Shown here piece after piece: positions 1 to 10,977 of a DNA stretch of 64,000 bases. Origin of the DNA: Hymenopus coronatus. Lineage: Eukaryota; Arthropoda; Insecta; Mantodea; Hymenopodidae. Numbering within the stretch: the first letter of the stretch is position 1; each line of letters starts with the position of its first letter. The translations under genes and the position numbers were made by a program. The stretch covers positions 92,228,827 through 92,292,826 of the forward strand of contig CM060892.1 of assembly GCA_030762935.1 (NCBI GenBank), written 5' to 3'. Below the pieces are notes generated by a model. The model saw nothing but the letters and a program-made list of their open reading frames with translations. It made no database searches and was not told where the DNA came from.

Positions 1-326
1 ATTAGCATCTGCAGTAGACAACCAGCTTCATCCGAGAAAATTACTTCGCGGTACTCTACAGGAAATGTCAAACTGTCAATTTTGTGGGCTTGTTGCCACA
101 CGTCTACTCCGCATTCCGGCATCTTTGCAACGGTTGCTATTCGTTCGGATCCCTTTCGACCTCTTCCGTGAGACCTGTCTTCATTCCCGGTAGATACACG
201 AAAGTGTACCTTCCTTGCAGAAATCTGTCCATCTTCAAGATATAGTTTTGACCATCTTCTCACGGTGGACTATGGAACAGCAAAAGCGCTATCTGCTTTG
301 GTGATCGTATGACCCTGTGAGAACAG
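1..326 (-). pseudogene. Tc1-like transposase remnant, cut by window edge
   Basis: Read on the minus strand from about 326 down to 1, one frame gives a helix-turn-helix-like stretch (STVRRWSKLYLEDGQ) with one internal TAG just before it. A basic segment (GRGRKGSERIA) follows, and then EYREVIFSDEA, which matches the first catalytic block of Tc1-like transposases (WxxVIFSDE). The distance from the DNA-binding part to the first catalytic Asp is shorter than in intact Tc1 proteins, so internal sequence has probably been lost. The rest of the catalytic domain lies beyond position 1. The family call rests on these two blocks only. Confidence 0.6.
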
Positions 327-930
327 CAGAACATCTATTGATGGCATCCGCAATTGCTACAGTATGAATAAATATCGCTGTAGGGACTAGTTGAGAGTAA
401 AATTATCTTTCGGTGATGAATGGAACTTAGTATAAATGAACAACACAGATAGAAACAGCATTTTAAAATAATCAAGCTACGTGTATCTAATACTCGATGT
501 ACTATATTTAATTTTGTGGAAAATATTTTGTGGTCTAAATTAAGAACATAAAGTAGAAAATGAAGTTATAAGAAATAAAATAAGGGGGGGGGGGAAGAAA
601 ACGCCAACGTCGAGATTTGAACTGAGGTTCGCCAGTTTTAAAAGTAGTACGTCACCTCAGAGGTATATTTGCTAGGGCTTAGAAACGTCTCTGTGCCACA
701 TCCATATTGACGCTATAAATCAGCCTTGTTTGTATAGTAATATGATTTATTTATCGTATTCAGGGTACTTGAAGGCTTACGAGTCAGATCATTTGATTGT
801 TTCGGTTGATGAGGATTTCGTTGCTCCTCTACAACTACCATTGCGCACAGCATCAAGCAGAAACACTTTTGAGTTTGTTCATGAATTGGCTCACGAAGAA
901 TGGGAAATATGGCACTAGTAGTCGCATCAC
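327..930. other. Unassigned AT-rich DNA with a tRNA-like patch
   Basis: No supported gene. On the minus strand at about 595-680 there is a possible tRNA-like pair of polymerase III boxes (box B near AGTTCAAATCT), next to a G-run at about 584-594. This may be a worn SINE. Short open frames at 730-985 show no recognisable protein. Confidence 0.35.
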
Positions 931-1605
931 TCTTTTTTATTTTCTCTACACGTACTATCTACATATGTCGCCCTCCGTGGTGTAATGGTTACCATGCTGA
1001 CTTCATATACCCAAGGTCGCGGGTTCAAACCCGGCGGAGGACGATGGATTTTTTCGGGCGTAAAAATCCTTAGCATGGCTTCCTTTGGAAGGGAAGTAAA
1101 GCTGTGGGTCCCGTGTCGTAGATTTACAGATTTACCTCAAGCCTGATAGAGAGGCCTCTGAGCAAAATTAAGCGGTATTTCACGCCCAGTATAGAATGGG
1201 ACCACAGCAGTTAAAGAGCGTCCATAAATAAATAAATAAATAAAAAAAAAACACACCCAAAAGTGTGATACCTAGATTTCACCGGAAATAAGCGTTTTAG
1301 GGTCCCCTGTATCCAAATAAAGCATTTTTAGAAAAAGGTGTGGGTATCCATGTGTGTATCCATGAGTCCGTGAACACAATATCTCAAAAACGAAAAGCGG
1401 TTATATACCAAACTTGGTATTAGGTTTATTATCGATACGAAAATTTTGAAAAAAAAATCCCGCACTCCAAAATACTCTAAGTGAAAAAAAGACGACAATT
1501 TTTATTTTCTAAAAATAGCTGCAACATTTTTGATTGAAATGGGGTATATTAAAGATATTTATATTGAGAATAAAATTTATTTCTTTAACTTTCTGGTAAT
1601 AGTGA
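931..1605 (-). repeat. R1 repeat copy interrupted by a SINE
   Basis: Positions 931-965 carry the R1 3' terminal palindrome in minus orientation (TTTTCTCTACACGTACTAT). The typical internal R1 sequence (fragments CACCCAAAA and GATTTCACCGGAAATA) resumes at about 1252 and runs to about 1605, where the copy is truncated. A SINE of family A occupies the gap. About 25 bp expected between the two R1 parts is missing, so the insertion or later decay removed host sequence. Confidence 0.75.
966..1251 (+). mobile_element. SINE family A, full length, tRNA-derived
   Basis: The head has box A-like TGGTGTAATGGTTA and box B-like GGGTTCAAACCC. A body follows that contains GGACGATGGATTTTTTCGGG, CTCAAGCCTGATAGAG and AGAGCGTCCATAAATA, and the copy ends in a TAAA/A-rich tail. 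Family members are also seen at 14605-14720, 24782-25062, 35026-35324 and 63140-63255. It is transcribed by polymerase III and moved by a partner LINE that the sequence does not identify. It sits inside an R1 copy. Confidence 0.85.
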
Positions 1606-1625
1606 GACCATTAGTCGGCCTCGCT

Positions 1626-1652
1626 GTTATTATTATTATTATTATTATTATT
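1626..1652. repeat. (TTA)n microsatellite
   Basis: About nine TTA/ATT units in a row. Confidence 0.95.
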
Positions 1653-1854
1653 TCCGTAATTTATCAATTATTTAATGTATTTAAAGGTGTTAATTATCAA
1701 TCAATTAATGTAGGTATTTAAAAGTGTAAAACTGATTTCTTGCAAGCACAGCTCAAAGTTGTTTACCAAACTTCGCTTTTGGAGAGGGGAAGGCTCTTGT
1801 GAAAAAGAACCCTATTGTTGGTCACATACTCTGGTGCATGTACGTGCAATATTG

Positions 1855-2043
1855 AAATAAGTGCTCCGTGGCTCTGGAGATCGTAGGTTCGAGTCCCACC
1901 TTTAGCATGGGTGTTTATGTGTTAGTAAAGTGTGCATGTATTGGAAGAAAACAGCAAAATAGTATTCAAAGAGAAGGTTAAAGTTAGGAAAGTGGAAAAA
2001 GACTATACAGCGCCGGAGTCCCGATCAGTCTCCGGAACTGCAG
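1855..2043 (+). mobile_element. SINE family B, 5'-truncated
   Basis: The copy contains the box B segment GGTTCGAGTCCCACC, then the family body (GCATGGGTGTTTATGTG, AAGAAAACAGCAAAA, AGTATACAGCGCCGG-like). It ends in the 3' hairpin motif GCCGGAGTC..GATCAG..CTCCGG. The same layout is seen at 26766-26983 (minus), 46845-47092 and 62108-62362. Confidence 0.75.
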
Positions 2044-4020
2044 CTGCAAAGACCTTAACCAATTAACTCACCCTAAGGAGTGTTCGAAATGGGGATCTGT
2101 TGAATATAAGATAGAAACGTTACTCCCTGGTACTATGTCGGTTGTTCTTATAGTAAACTAATTTTGTCTTACCTTGGATGTGAGCCCAGGTCAACGTGGC
2201 GAATCTCCGAGACTCCGGCTTAATTAATGAACATAAGAGTATTTATATGTAATTTTCTCAGTCAGACATGGGACTGTAAATTAATAAAATACTAAAAGTG
2301 CTTGTAACTGAATAAGCCACTTTGAACTTTAAAGAAACTTGCGAAGAAGACATATTTGTTTGAGTAAATAATTGTCATTTCAGAGAATGCAAATATTTGC
2401 CACAGAGGTACTTGCAGTTAAATAAAACAAATTGCGGTTACTTTTAATTGCAAGGAGCATACATAGATTGCAACACTTTAGCAAACAGAACACAGATATT
2501 AAAACAGGATAACTAGACCTGTGTTATATGGTTTCTTTGATTGCCATTTATCAAATATTACAGATGCGTATGTAATGAAGCGGTGTCCAAACCTCTGAAT
2601 AACATTTATAGTAATGTTATAGTTTTATACACTGAAGCTTTTGGATACCAAAACCTTCTAATAACTGACATGTTTTATTTACTTTGTATTCGTATGTTGT
2701 AACCAAGTTCCTTAAGACAGTATGCTAAATAATTGTGTATAAATAAAGAGAAACTGGAAGCATTGATTCAACCTATGTATTCCAATTTTATTATTTTCCT
2801 CTTAGCAGCTTATAAAGCTTGTCTAAAGCAGTTAGAAGAGTCCGGAATTTTGTTTATTTTGATGTTAAAGGGAAAATATTACGTTATTAAATAACTGTAG
2901 GAAAAAATAAAGTACAAAAGTTTAAATTTTACATGCTATAATAATATTTTCTAAAATTACTCAACTATTCTGACCGATGATTGTTCCATCGCCAAGGAGT
3001 ACTTATATAAGGCACCACATTCAGAATCAAAAAGTCTGTCAGTGAAGTTAAGTAGCCGGACATTCCTTCGACGTTTCACATCCTTTTGTATGAATATCGG
3101 ATATCTTTCATTGCCGGCTGTGGACGATATTACAATTTTAAGGAGTAAAGGAGAAGTTTGGTCATTAACTTTATGTATATTATTGTACAATCACTATCTA
3201 AAGAATGGGGAAAGTTAATTTAATTAAATCGTCATTTGAATTTAAAACAACGTCGGGCAGGCTGCTAGTACTTCTTATACTACTTGGTCTGTTCTAAAAT
3301 TGAAGTTTTATAGAAGATGTGATTGCAGAATAAGAGAATCCTTATCAACAGTTTTATACATTTTTAATCTGCAGTTCTCACCTATCGATACTCAACTTGA
3401 TATTCTGATCTATATTCTAGGTAGGTGAATCATACTAAATGTGCTCATCAATGAAAGCCAGCAAGTTTTATTTTAACACAATGCCCAATATAAATAAAGG
3501 GTTATCCAACTGATTGGCTTAATGCTGTCAATATTTCTCTCTTCCATTAGTAAATTGAATCTTTCATTTGATCTGTTTGAGTGGACTAGCCATTTGGTGC
3601 CTGTGCTCCATAATGTGATAATCAATTAAATCCCTTTTAGCGAACAGGGGACTGAACAAAGAACCTGTGACCCTCAGTGGGACAATAAAATCTCTTTTAC
3701 TGAGCAATAGGACTCCACCCACCTGTAAGTCCATCTTTTCTCTGACCTTTGGAACACAGCCAATGGAAAGGCTTTTCCCTGCGGCGGATGTAGTAGTTCA
3801 TCCATTTTTTCTGTTACCGCTTTCCAAATATTGTTTTTCCTTATTCGTTCAAATTTCCCAGACAGCGTGTAACTGTATCTTGTCACAATATTTGAACAAC
3901 CTTCCAGCTTTCATTATAGTAAAAGACATTAGTATTAATAGCACGAAATTAACCATTTTGAACTCAAGATTTTTCAAGAGAAGCAATCGCTTAACCCTTC
4001 ATATTCATTAAGTCCGCAAA
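2044..4020. other. AT-rich DNA, no supported gene
   Basis: A second short copy of a CTCCG..CGGAG-type sequence sits at about 2203-2218, possibly the remains of another SINE B end. The short open frames at 2957-3190 and 3667-4011 do not resemble known proteins and overlap one another on both strands, as expected by chance. Confidence 0.4.
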
Positions 4021-4165
4021 CATACACAACTATTTTTTCTACTATATATACATTTCTTTTTAACTTTCTGTACCATGTACATACCGTTTACATACATATT
4101 AAATAGAAATATTCGATACCGACAGTTCACGATAATGTAACTTGGTCCCCTAAATCCAAAAGAAC
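4020..4165 (-). repeat. R1 fragment, 3' end
   Basis: Degenerate minus-strand match to the R1 terminal region (ATTCGATACCG, GGTCCCCTAAATCCAAAA). It directly abuts the next R1 copy in the same orientation. Confidence 0.55.
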
Positions 4166-4765
4166 AGTTTTTACTCTCTCTAGCCCATATATAAATACAA
4201 CGTGCATAATAGCAACAGAAGGTATTGTATTCCATCCAAAGACTTGATGTCGAGATTTTGCCGGAAATATATGTTTTGAGGTCTCCAGAGTCCAGAAAGC
4301 ACTTATAGTAAAAGGTCTATGTGTGTCTCTGTGGATAGCATAGCTCAGAAACGAAAAGTCCGTGAAGTACAAAACTTGGTATTTAAGTTTAGTATCTTCC
4401 AAGGAAGCAGACGAAGATTTTCAGTAAAAATCCCCCCAAATAACCTTTAAATGGACAATTTTTCGAAAATTGACTGTCTCAAAAGTGGCCCAAACGATTT
4501 TTATTAAAACGTCGTGTATTAAGGATATTTATTTAAATGCCAAATAAAATTTATATCACGAAATTAAAGCGATTAAACTCTGACGACCTCTTTATTCTGA
4601 ATTAGTATTGCTAAAATTTGCAGAACGGTTAAACCGTAAGAGATAAACAAAACCTTACCATGCAAAAAGTGTAGAGCTCGTTAAACATACCATCTATGTC
4701 ACATACGTTTTTCTTGTAGAGTCGACCGTTTCGAGGTATTATTTTTTGTCATTGCTTTTAATTCT
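4166..4765 (-). repeat. R1 copy, 5'-truncated
   Basis: Begins with TTTTACTCTCTCTAGCCC, a variant of the R1 terminus. It continues through the typical segments (GAGATTTTGCCGGAAATATA, GAAAAGTCCGTGAAGTACAAA, CGGTTAAACCGTAAGAGATA) to the block near CGTTTCGAGGTATT. The remaining R1 5' segment is absent. Confidence 0.7.
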
Positions 4766-4979
4766 AAAGTAAAGTAAATGTATTCCTATGTGTTACCAAT
4801 TTCCGAAATTACTGGTGCATAATAGTTTTTTATGTAACTAGTGTATGCTCTGATAGTGACATTGAGTATATGTTTAATGCGTTCGCATTAGCTCACGCGT
4901 TAATTTTTAAGAGTATCACAATTAGATTATACATGTGTTACACACAACATTTTATGCAATTTTAGCATTAAAATGTGTA

Positions 4980-5570
4980 AAAATAATCAATACATTTGCT
5001 AAATAAAAATTATAATGCATCAGAGATCACACACGTAATATCTATAGTTTCTAAGCAGATGTTTCACTTCTTTCATCACTTATAGATGGAAGGTAATAAT
5101 AAAAATATTGATTATATGGACTGTATTCCACTTGAGATTTTGAACGAAGTCAAGGGTATTGATGTGTGGAGATGTATAACAAATATGCTATTTACGGCAA
5201 AAAATGTCAAAAGTAAAAAGCTCTTTTTTATTATAGAGGTGGTAGGAGTAGTTGTCAGCTTATTGGTAATAATACTTTTGCAAAGTTTCCTAAGGAAATT
5301 GCTAAGTTTTTAATGTTACAAAATGCATTAAATTAAACAGAGCACTGTTTCAGGCGCAGGAGCAACAATTCTTGCAAACAACGGTGATAGTATTACTGAA
5401 GTAAAGAGATTAAGAGCGTAGAAGTCAGCATTAGCTGCTGATAGCTATGTAGAAGAATTTATTGAAAGTAAAATAGAAATTGCAAAAAAATTACTGTGGG
5501 AAGCAGAAATATTAATGTAATATAATTCAAGGTTTGCTCAGGCATAACATCCTGTAATATGCAAAAATAA
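4980..5570 (+). pseudogene. Crypton-like tyrosine recombinase remnant, copy 1
   Basis: This segment is paralogous to 6366-7295. From about 5349 the frame reads HCFRR, then after a 2-bp deletion relative to the other copy it reads TILANNGDSITEVKRL..WKS..ADSYVEEFIESKIEIAKK. The HxxR box, the hydrophobic SATxLA-like helix, the EVKRxxxW segment and a Tyr (codon 5446-5448) in SYVEE are the expected order at the C-terminus of Crypton-type tyrosine recombinases. A TAG replaces the Trp-region codon at about 5419. Upstream at 5086-5313 a 75-codon open frame starts with ATG (MEGNNKNIDYMDCIPLE) and ends in a hydrophobic stretch; I do not recognise it. The family call is by motif only. Confidence 0.55.
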
Positions 5571-5592
5571 TTAATAAATTGCTTACTGAAAA

Positions 5593-6325
5593 TTTTATGT
5601 GTTCCATTCACATGACTTTCTCTACATCTCTGTAAAAAAGTATTGTAAGTTTCAATCTACTTCATACTAATCGAAATAAATATTAGCAGAAATGCATTCA
5701 TATAAGAGGAAATAAGAGAATTCACTAGGCTAAAATGACATTAAAAACTGGTTGCAAAATGGATGATATCCATTTCTATGCTTTGCCAGGAGTTCACAAA
5801 TTTCATTACGTGAAAAGTAAGTATTTTATAACTGAAACAAATAACAAATAATAGCCCAAAAATTGTTTACTGGTTATGCAAAATCCAGCCAATTTCATTA
5901 AGAATAAAAAGGTCTTCAAGGAGTACTCCCAGAAAATTCAAATTATGCTTTATTTGCAGTATAAATGTCTTTAATATACGGTATTTTAATCTAAGTCGTT
6001 ATAGCCACGTTTGAGAAATCAAAAAAAAATCGAAAACTTTTGCATGTAAAGGGTAGTTTTGGCTGGGGGAATTTTCCTTAAAATCTTCGTGTCCCATCCT
6101 TGGAAGATAGTAAACTTATATACAAAGTTTTATATTTTACCGACTTTTCGTTTTTGAGTTCTCAAGTTCACAGACACACGGACATCTGATACACGAACCT
6201 TTTTAAAAAAACGGCTTTTTTTTTGGATACAGGGGATCCTAAAACGTATATTTCCGATGATATCTTGGTGTCAAATTTTAGGGTAGGGTGCAATACTTCC
6301 TGTATACACTATGTGCATAGTACGT

Positions 6326-6365
<40 letters not shown>

Positions 6366-6366
6366 A
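5593..6366 (+). repeat. R1 copy, nearly full length
   Basis: Starts at the R1 5' block ATGTGTTCCATTCACATGAC, runs through the conserved internal sequence and ends with TACGTGTAGAGAG and a GAGTAAAAAT tail. A long (AG)n run at 6327-6362 has expanded inside the terminal AGAGAA motif. The CA microsatellite typical of R1 is short here. Confidence 0.85.
6327..6362. repeat. (AG)n microsatellite in the R1 terminus
   Basis: About 17 AG units, grown from the AGAGAA sequence at the R1 3' end. Confidence 0.95.
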
Positions 6367-6479
6367 AAATTATAATATATCAGAGACTACAGATGTATGA
6401 CGTAACATTGTTGCTGTGCAGATGTTGCATTTGTTTCAACACTTACAGAGAAAAATGGAAGGTAATGATAAAACTATTT

Positions 6480-6690
6480 AAAGTAGTTTTTTGGTAGTGT
6501 TTAACGCCCGCATTTACTACTTATGGCATCGCAGGCTATGACACTGGTGATACATGGAATGATGGAGCACTGGTGGAATGCAATGGCGGGGGAAACCGGA
6601 GAACCCGGAGAAAACCCACACTTGCGCCGCTTTGTCCACCACAAATCCTACATGCGGTCACCTGGTAGCAACCCCGAGCGGTCTAATCAC
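6480..6690 (-). mobile_element. SINE family C
   Basis: Head at the right end (minus strand GACCGAGTGATTAGACC as box A). The family core follows: CATGTAGGATTTGTGGTGG, ACAAAGCGGCGCAAG, and the double CTCCGG motif in TTTTCTCCGGGTTCTCCGG. Box B is worn. Relatives lie at about 31455-31690, 40825-41025, 47170-47350, 48270-48450, 54722-54850 and 63915-64000. Confidence 0.75.
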
Positions 6691-6835
6691 TCGGTCACGG
6701 CGCGGCCTACTATTGAAAGTGCGGCGCACGGGATCGCGGGTTCAAGTTTCGCTTTGGACATGGGTGTTTCTGTATTTTTAAATGTGTATGTGCCTGTGTA
6801 TGTAAACGGCAAACGTTAAACATTAATAGGTCAAC
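6691..6835 (+). mobile_element. SINE family B-like fragment joined to SINE C
   Basis: Contains GGCGCACGGGATCGCGGGTTC and GACATGGGTGTTTCTG, the box B region and early body of family B. It directly abuts the head of the family C SINE, giving a head-to-head composite inside the recombinase-like pseudogene. Confidence 0.55.
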
Positions 6836-7295
6836 TAAGGAAATTTAGGGACAAAAAAGCTATGGATTGTATCCCGCTTTGAATGAAGCCAAGGGTGCTG
6901 ATGAGTGGAGATATGCATCAGATATGTTGCTTTATGACCAAAATTTCAAACGCAAAAATCTCCTGTTGTATTATAGAGGTGGTAGGTGTAGTTTTCAGCC
7001 TATTAATATTAATACTTTTGTAAAGTTCCGTATGTAAATTCTTAGGTTTTTACCAAATGCATTAACTTTGGGCACAGATTTAGGCGCAGTTCCGCAACAA
7101 TTCTTGCAAACACTGGTGCTAATATTACCGAAGTAAAGAGATCAGAAGAGTGGAAGTCAGTATCAAATGCTGAAAGTTACGTAGATGAATCTATTGAAAG
7201 TAAAATAAAAATTGCAAAAAGATTTACTCCAAGGAGCAGAAAATTGTAGTAGAGATCAAGGGTTGCTCAGGGATAGCATTTTGTAATATGACTAA

Positions 7296-9202
7296 TCGTA
7301 CTGTTAATATAGACCAAGGAAAGTGAGTATTCCAAGGTAACGTGGCCTATGATTAATATGTTTTTGTTGTTGGTTTTAAAAGCAATTTAATGAGGTGGTT
7401 CTTGTGCTTAAATGTTGCTACTCTTGCGAAAGTGATGATATTGAGACGGTGATAACGTCATTGTTTTCTTGTTGCCATGGTAATTACGTAATAGAAATAG
7501 GGTAATTTTGCACTATTTATGCCGATATAATAAACCGTTTTAGTGCTAGGATTACCTAAAATGAGTTTATTGTTATTAGCAGAGCTAGGAAGCTCGTACC
7601 TATTTCCTTATGCAGAGTAGAGCGGCCATACGATTGGCAATACCATTTGGTGCTACTTGCGCGAGCAAAGGTCATCATAGAGCGCAACCCATTACTGTAA
7701 ATAGGTGTCACTGCATGATACAGAGCGACATCGGTAGGAACCATATCTTGTTCTGCTCAAATATGAGAAAAACCAATTTGTTTTGAAACTATAAGTTTTC
7801 TAAGAATGTGCTTATTCGTGTACTTATTTAGAAACCAGTGGCATTTCTAGTCCACAAACTGTTCAAACGTCTAGTAACAGAATTGCTTCATAAAAATATA
7901 TTGTTGATAGCATATTTGTTTAAAAAGTTACCCACATTGTTAAAATCCAGACGTATGGCGCTGACAATCTATACTGCATGAAAAGAATAATTGAAAGTAA
8001 TGCAGAATTTAATGTGTGTGATATATTGCATATAAGCTGCACTTTTAATCCTAACAAATACTATTTGCTTAATGATACTGATACAGAACTGATAACATAT
8101 TTCAGATATACCCTGATGACATCATGCGAAGTGAAACGAACTCCTTCGCATTATAAATCTTATTTGTCGTAATGTAGAATGAGTTTTTATTTGAAAGGCT
8201 TCAGAGGTACATTATTGTTTTCAGTAATGCTGCTGCAGATGAGTAAAGATTTAATTTTATTCCTGCTTTGGTTTTCATCTCGTAAGAATCTTTAAGACAT
8301 TTAAGAAATTAATTTTATTACTAGGATATTATTTTACAGTAAACATAACTATCTGCATTATAATTGCTTGGGTGATTTCATAAAGTACATATGTAAAGAA
8401 GGAAATATATATGCAACAATTTGTATGCTGTACACAAGTATCTAAATAGATGTGCATTAACGAATGTCTCGCAAGTCATTTTTGTTCTCTGTACTGTTTA
8501 CTTGACAACTTGTTTGTTTACCTCTCCACCATGCGTTGTTGATTTGTTTTGATGCGGCGAGACGGACGGTCGCAACCTATATGACGGGACGGCGAACGGT
8601 AAGAACTTCTTAGCTCTGGTTATTATGAATGTTGAAATGATTATCGCATCCAAAACCATTCCTGATATTATTTCTTGTCCAAGCATTTTAAATAATTTAA
8701 AAGCACAAATGCGCACCTTAAGTTAAATACCAATTCAGAAGTGAGTTTATCATAGCGATACTTGGTGCACAAAAACTGTAACTGAGGAGCCTATTTTGTT
8801 TAAAAGGTCGTTAGAACAGCTATTAAGTGTCATTTATGTGAATCATCATGCAAAAAACTACCCTATTCCCTACTTTCTCTATGTTGATGACACAGTCAGT
8901 ATGACCCACTTATCCAACCTTATACTCCTCTATCGATTTTTACAGACTATCAATCTCGCGAAACTCTCCATGCCACCACATTCACTAAATGCCTTAAACA
9001 TCACCATAACACGCATAGACATCCTCCCCGCACTGTATGAGGCGGGTGAATAAGTGCTTCAGAACAGGCAGTGTTGATGAGAACTGGAGTTACACCGTGT
9101 GCTGCCATATCGCCAAAACCAATATGACACTAATTCATAGGTTAGTTTGACTTTCAGAGGCATTTCGGTTATCGTTCAACGCTCATTCACAAAAAGAAAA
9201 AA
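7296..9202. other. AT-rich DNA, no supported gene
   Basis: Only scattered short open frames. A CpG-bearing patch at about 8555-8600 is followed by GGTAAG at 8599-8604 and could be a worn promoter or first exon, but nothing confirms it. The open frame at 8796-9053 contains YVDD by chance and has no other reverse transcriptase blocks. Confidence 0.35.
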
Positions 9203-9895
9203 ATCTGATGTGTTCCATTCACATGAGTTTCTCTATATCTCTGCACACTTTATTGTTAGAAAGCTTATGCTTCTATTTACTTCACACTGATCGAAAAAAA
9301 TCAGCAGAAATAGTCCTATTACTTGCTTCCTTGTAGGTAGAAGCGAAATAAGGGAGTACTATTGGTTAAAGTGATAGCCAAAAGTTGGTTGCTATGTGAC
9401 TGAAGTTCCTTTGTTTGTATGGACAGGATTTTTTTAATTCCTGTATGAGAAAAGTTTTTAAAGCTGAAACCAAAAACAAGGAGTATCTCAAAAACGATCA
9501 ACACCACGAAAAAAATGTATATAAGATAAATTGTTTGTTTTAAGGTGCTCCACATTTTTTGTATTGTAAGTTTTTGACTATCTCTTACGGTTCACAGTTA
9601 TGCAAAATTCCGTAAAATTCAATCAGAATAAACTAGTCTTCAGAAGCTATTCCCAAAAAATTTAAGATATACATTTTATTAGACAGGTAAATATCTTTAG
9701 CATACGAAATTTTAATCAAAATCGTTAGAGCCATTTTTGAGAAAATCAAACTTTTCGAAAAAAGTTCCATGTAAAGAGTAGTTTGGGGTGGGTTTTTTTT
9801 TTCTCCAAAATCTTCGCATCGCATCCCTGGACGATATTAAACTTAAATACCAACTTTGGTATTTTACCGACGTTTCGTTTTTGAGTTATCGTGTT

Positions 9896-9934
<39 letters not shown>

Positions 9935-10048
9935 CACGGAGAATTTTCTGGAAATGCTTTTTTTGGATACAGGGGACTCTAAAACATATATTTCCGGAGA
10001 AATCTCGGTATGTATGTACATAGTACGTATAGAGAAAGTAAAAACTGA
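9203..10048 (+). repeat. R1 copy, near full length (reference copy)
   Basis: About 846 bp. It begins TCTGATGTGTTCCATTCACA, passes through AGTAGAAGCGAAATAAGGGA, CTCTTACGGTT, AATATCTTTAGCATACG, TTTCGTTTTTGAGTTATCG, a (CA)n run and GATACAGGGGACTCTAAAAC, and ends TACGTATAGAGAAAGTAAAA. There is no open frame that could encode a transposition protein. The 5' block TTTCTCTATA and the 3' block TATAGAGAAA form a subterminal inverted repeat. The next R1 unit starts immediately after the 3' end. Confidence 0.9.
9898..9932. repeat. (CA)n microsatellite internal to R1
   Basis: About 17 CA units at the fixed R1 site that holds CACACA in most copies. Confidence 0.95.
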
Positions 10049-10245
10049 CGTGTTCCATTAATATGATTCTGTACGTCTAAGAAATTAAAGCGTATTCTTT
10101 ATTTGCTTCACACTAATCAAGATAAATATTAGCCTACTTCCTTTTAAGCAGAGGGGGTAAGACATATACTAGGTTGAAGTATAATAGTCAAATATTTTAA
10201 AGGCGTGTTGCTATTTCATTCAATTGAAATTCCCTTCTCTTTGGG
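10049..10245 (+). repeat. R1 unit, 5' part only
   Basis: Starts CTGACGTGTTCCATTAATAT directly after the previous unit's terminal AGTAAAAA. It stops in the block equivalent to the first fifth of R1. Confidence 0.75.
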
Positions 10246-10261
10246 CGACCAGAAAGAAAAA

Positions 10262-10977
10262 AAATATGATGTGCTCCATTCACATGAGTTTCCCTGCCCT
10301 CTGTAACAGATTATTGTTCATTAGCTTATTCTTCCATTTCATGCTAAAACATTAACGGAAACGTTTTTATTACTTAGTTCCTTATAAGTGGAAGGGAAAT
10401 AAGGGAATACACTAGAACAAACCCACAGCCAAATATTTTAAAATGTGATTGCTATGGAATTGAAATCCGTTTCTTTGCGTGAACATGCGTTGAGAAGCTC
10501 CCATATGAGAAACTTCAAATACTTTAAACCTGAAATAAATAACAAAGATAACTAGAAAACGGCGAACTCCACGAAAAAATTATATATAACAAATTGTGTT
10601 TTAGCAACATCCACATTTTTATGTAGTAAATTTTTGTCTTTCTCTTACGGTTTACCAGTAAAGCAAAATATATCCAGAAGTAAGAGGTCCTCAGATGCTA
10701 TTTCCAAAAAATTCAAGATATTCAAATTATTCGTCATGTAAATATATTAAATATTAAAGACTTTAATCAACCTCGTTACAGCCATTTGTGAGAAAAATAA
10801 CAATTTTCGAAGATTTTTCACATGTAAAGGGCAGTTTGGGGTGGGTCGATTTTCTTGAAAATCTTCGTGTGCATCCTTGAGAAACATACCAAACATAAAT
10901 ACCAAGTTTGATATTTAACGGTCTTTTCGTTTTTGAGCTATGCTGTTCACAGATACACACATGGACCTTTTTCTAAA
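10262..10977 (+). repeat. R1 unit lacking the last ~150 bp
   Basis: Runs from GATGTGCTCCATTCACATGA to the CA-rich segment and GGACCTTTTTCTAAAAA, where the next unit begins. The same junction occurs at about 49218. Confidence 0.85.

Larger units (their letters stand above)
6366..7295 (+). pseudogene. Crypton-like tyrosine recombinase remnant, copy 2
   Basis: Paralogue of 4980-5570, interrupted by SINE sequence at about 6480-6835. From 7073 to the TAG at 7247-7249 one frame is open and reads HRFRRSSATILANTGANITE, then EVKRSEEWKS and NAESYVDESIESKIKIAK. The HxxR motif (codons 7073-7084) and the candidate nucleophile Tyr (7178-7180) are both kept. The order HxxR, SAT helix, KRxxxW, SYxxxSI fits the C-terminus of Crypton/DIRS-type tyrosine recombinases, which cut and rejoin DNA through a covalent tyrosine link. 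Upstream the reading frame is broken. No N-terminal catalytic Arg block was found, so this is a fragment. Confidence 0.6.

Noticed and set aside
966..1050. Functional tRNA gene at the SINE A head
   Set aside because: It is followed by the SINE body and A-rich tail and is present in several copies. The arms do not form a clean cloverleaf.
5200..5313. Hydrophobic end of the 5086-5313 frame as a membrane protein
   Set aside because: The matching stretch in the paralogous copy is out of frame or stopped, and AT-rich DNA often yields such residues.
8796..9053. YVDD in an 85-codon frame as a reverse transcriptase motif
   Set aside because: No other RT block is present before or after it; a chance match.
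9890..10058. CA-repeat frames (poly V-C and T-H) as peptides
   Set aside because: Translations of the R1 microsatellite.
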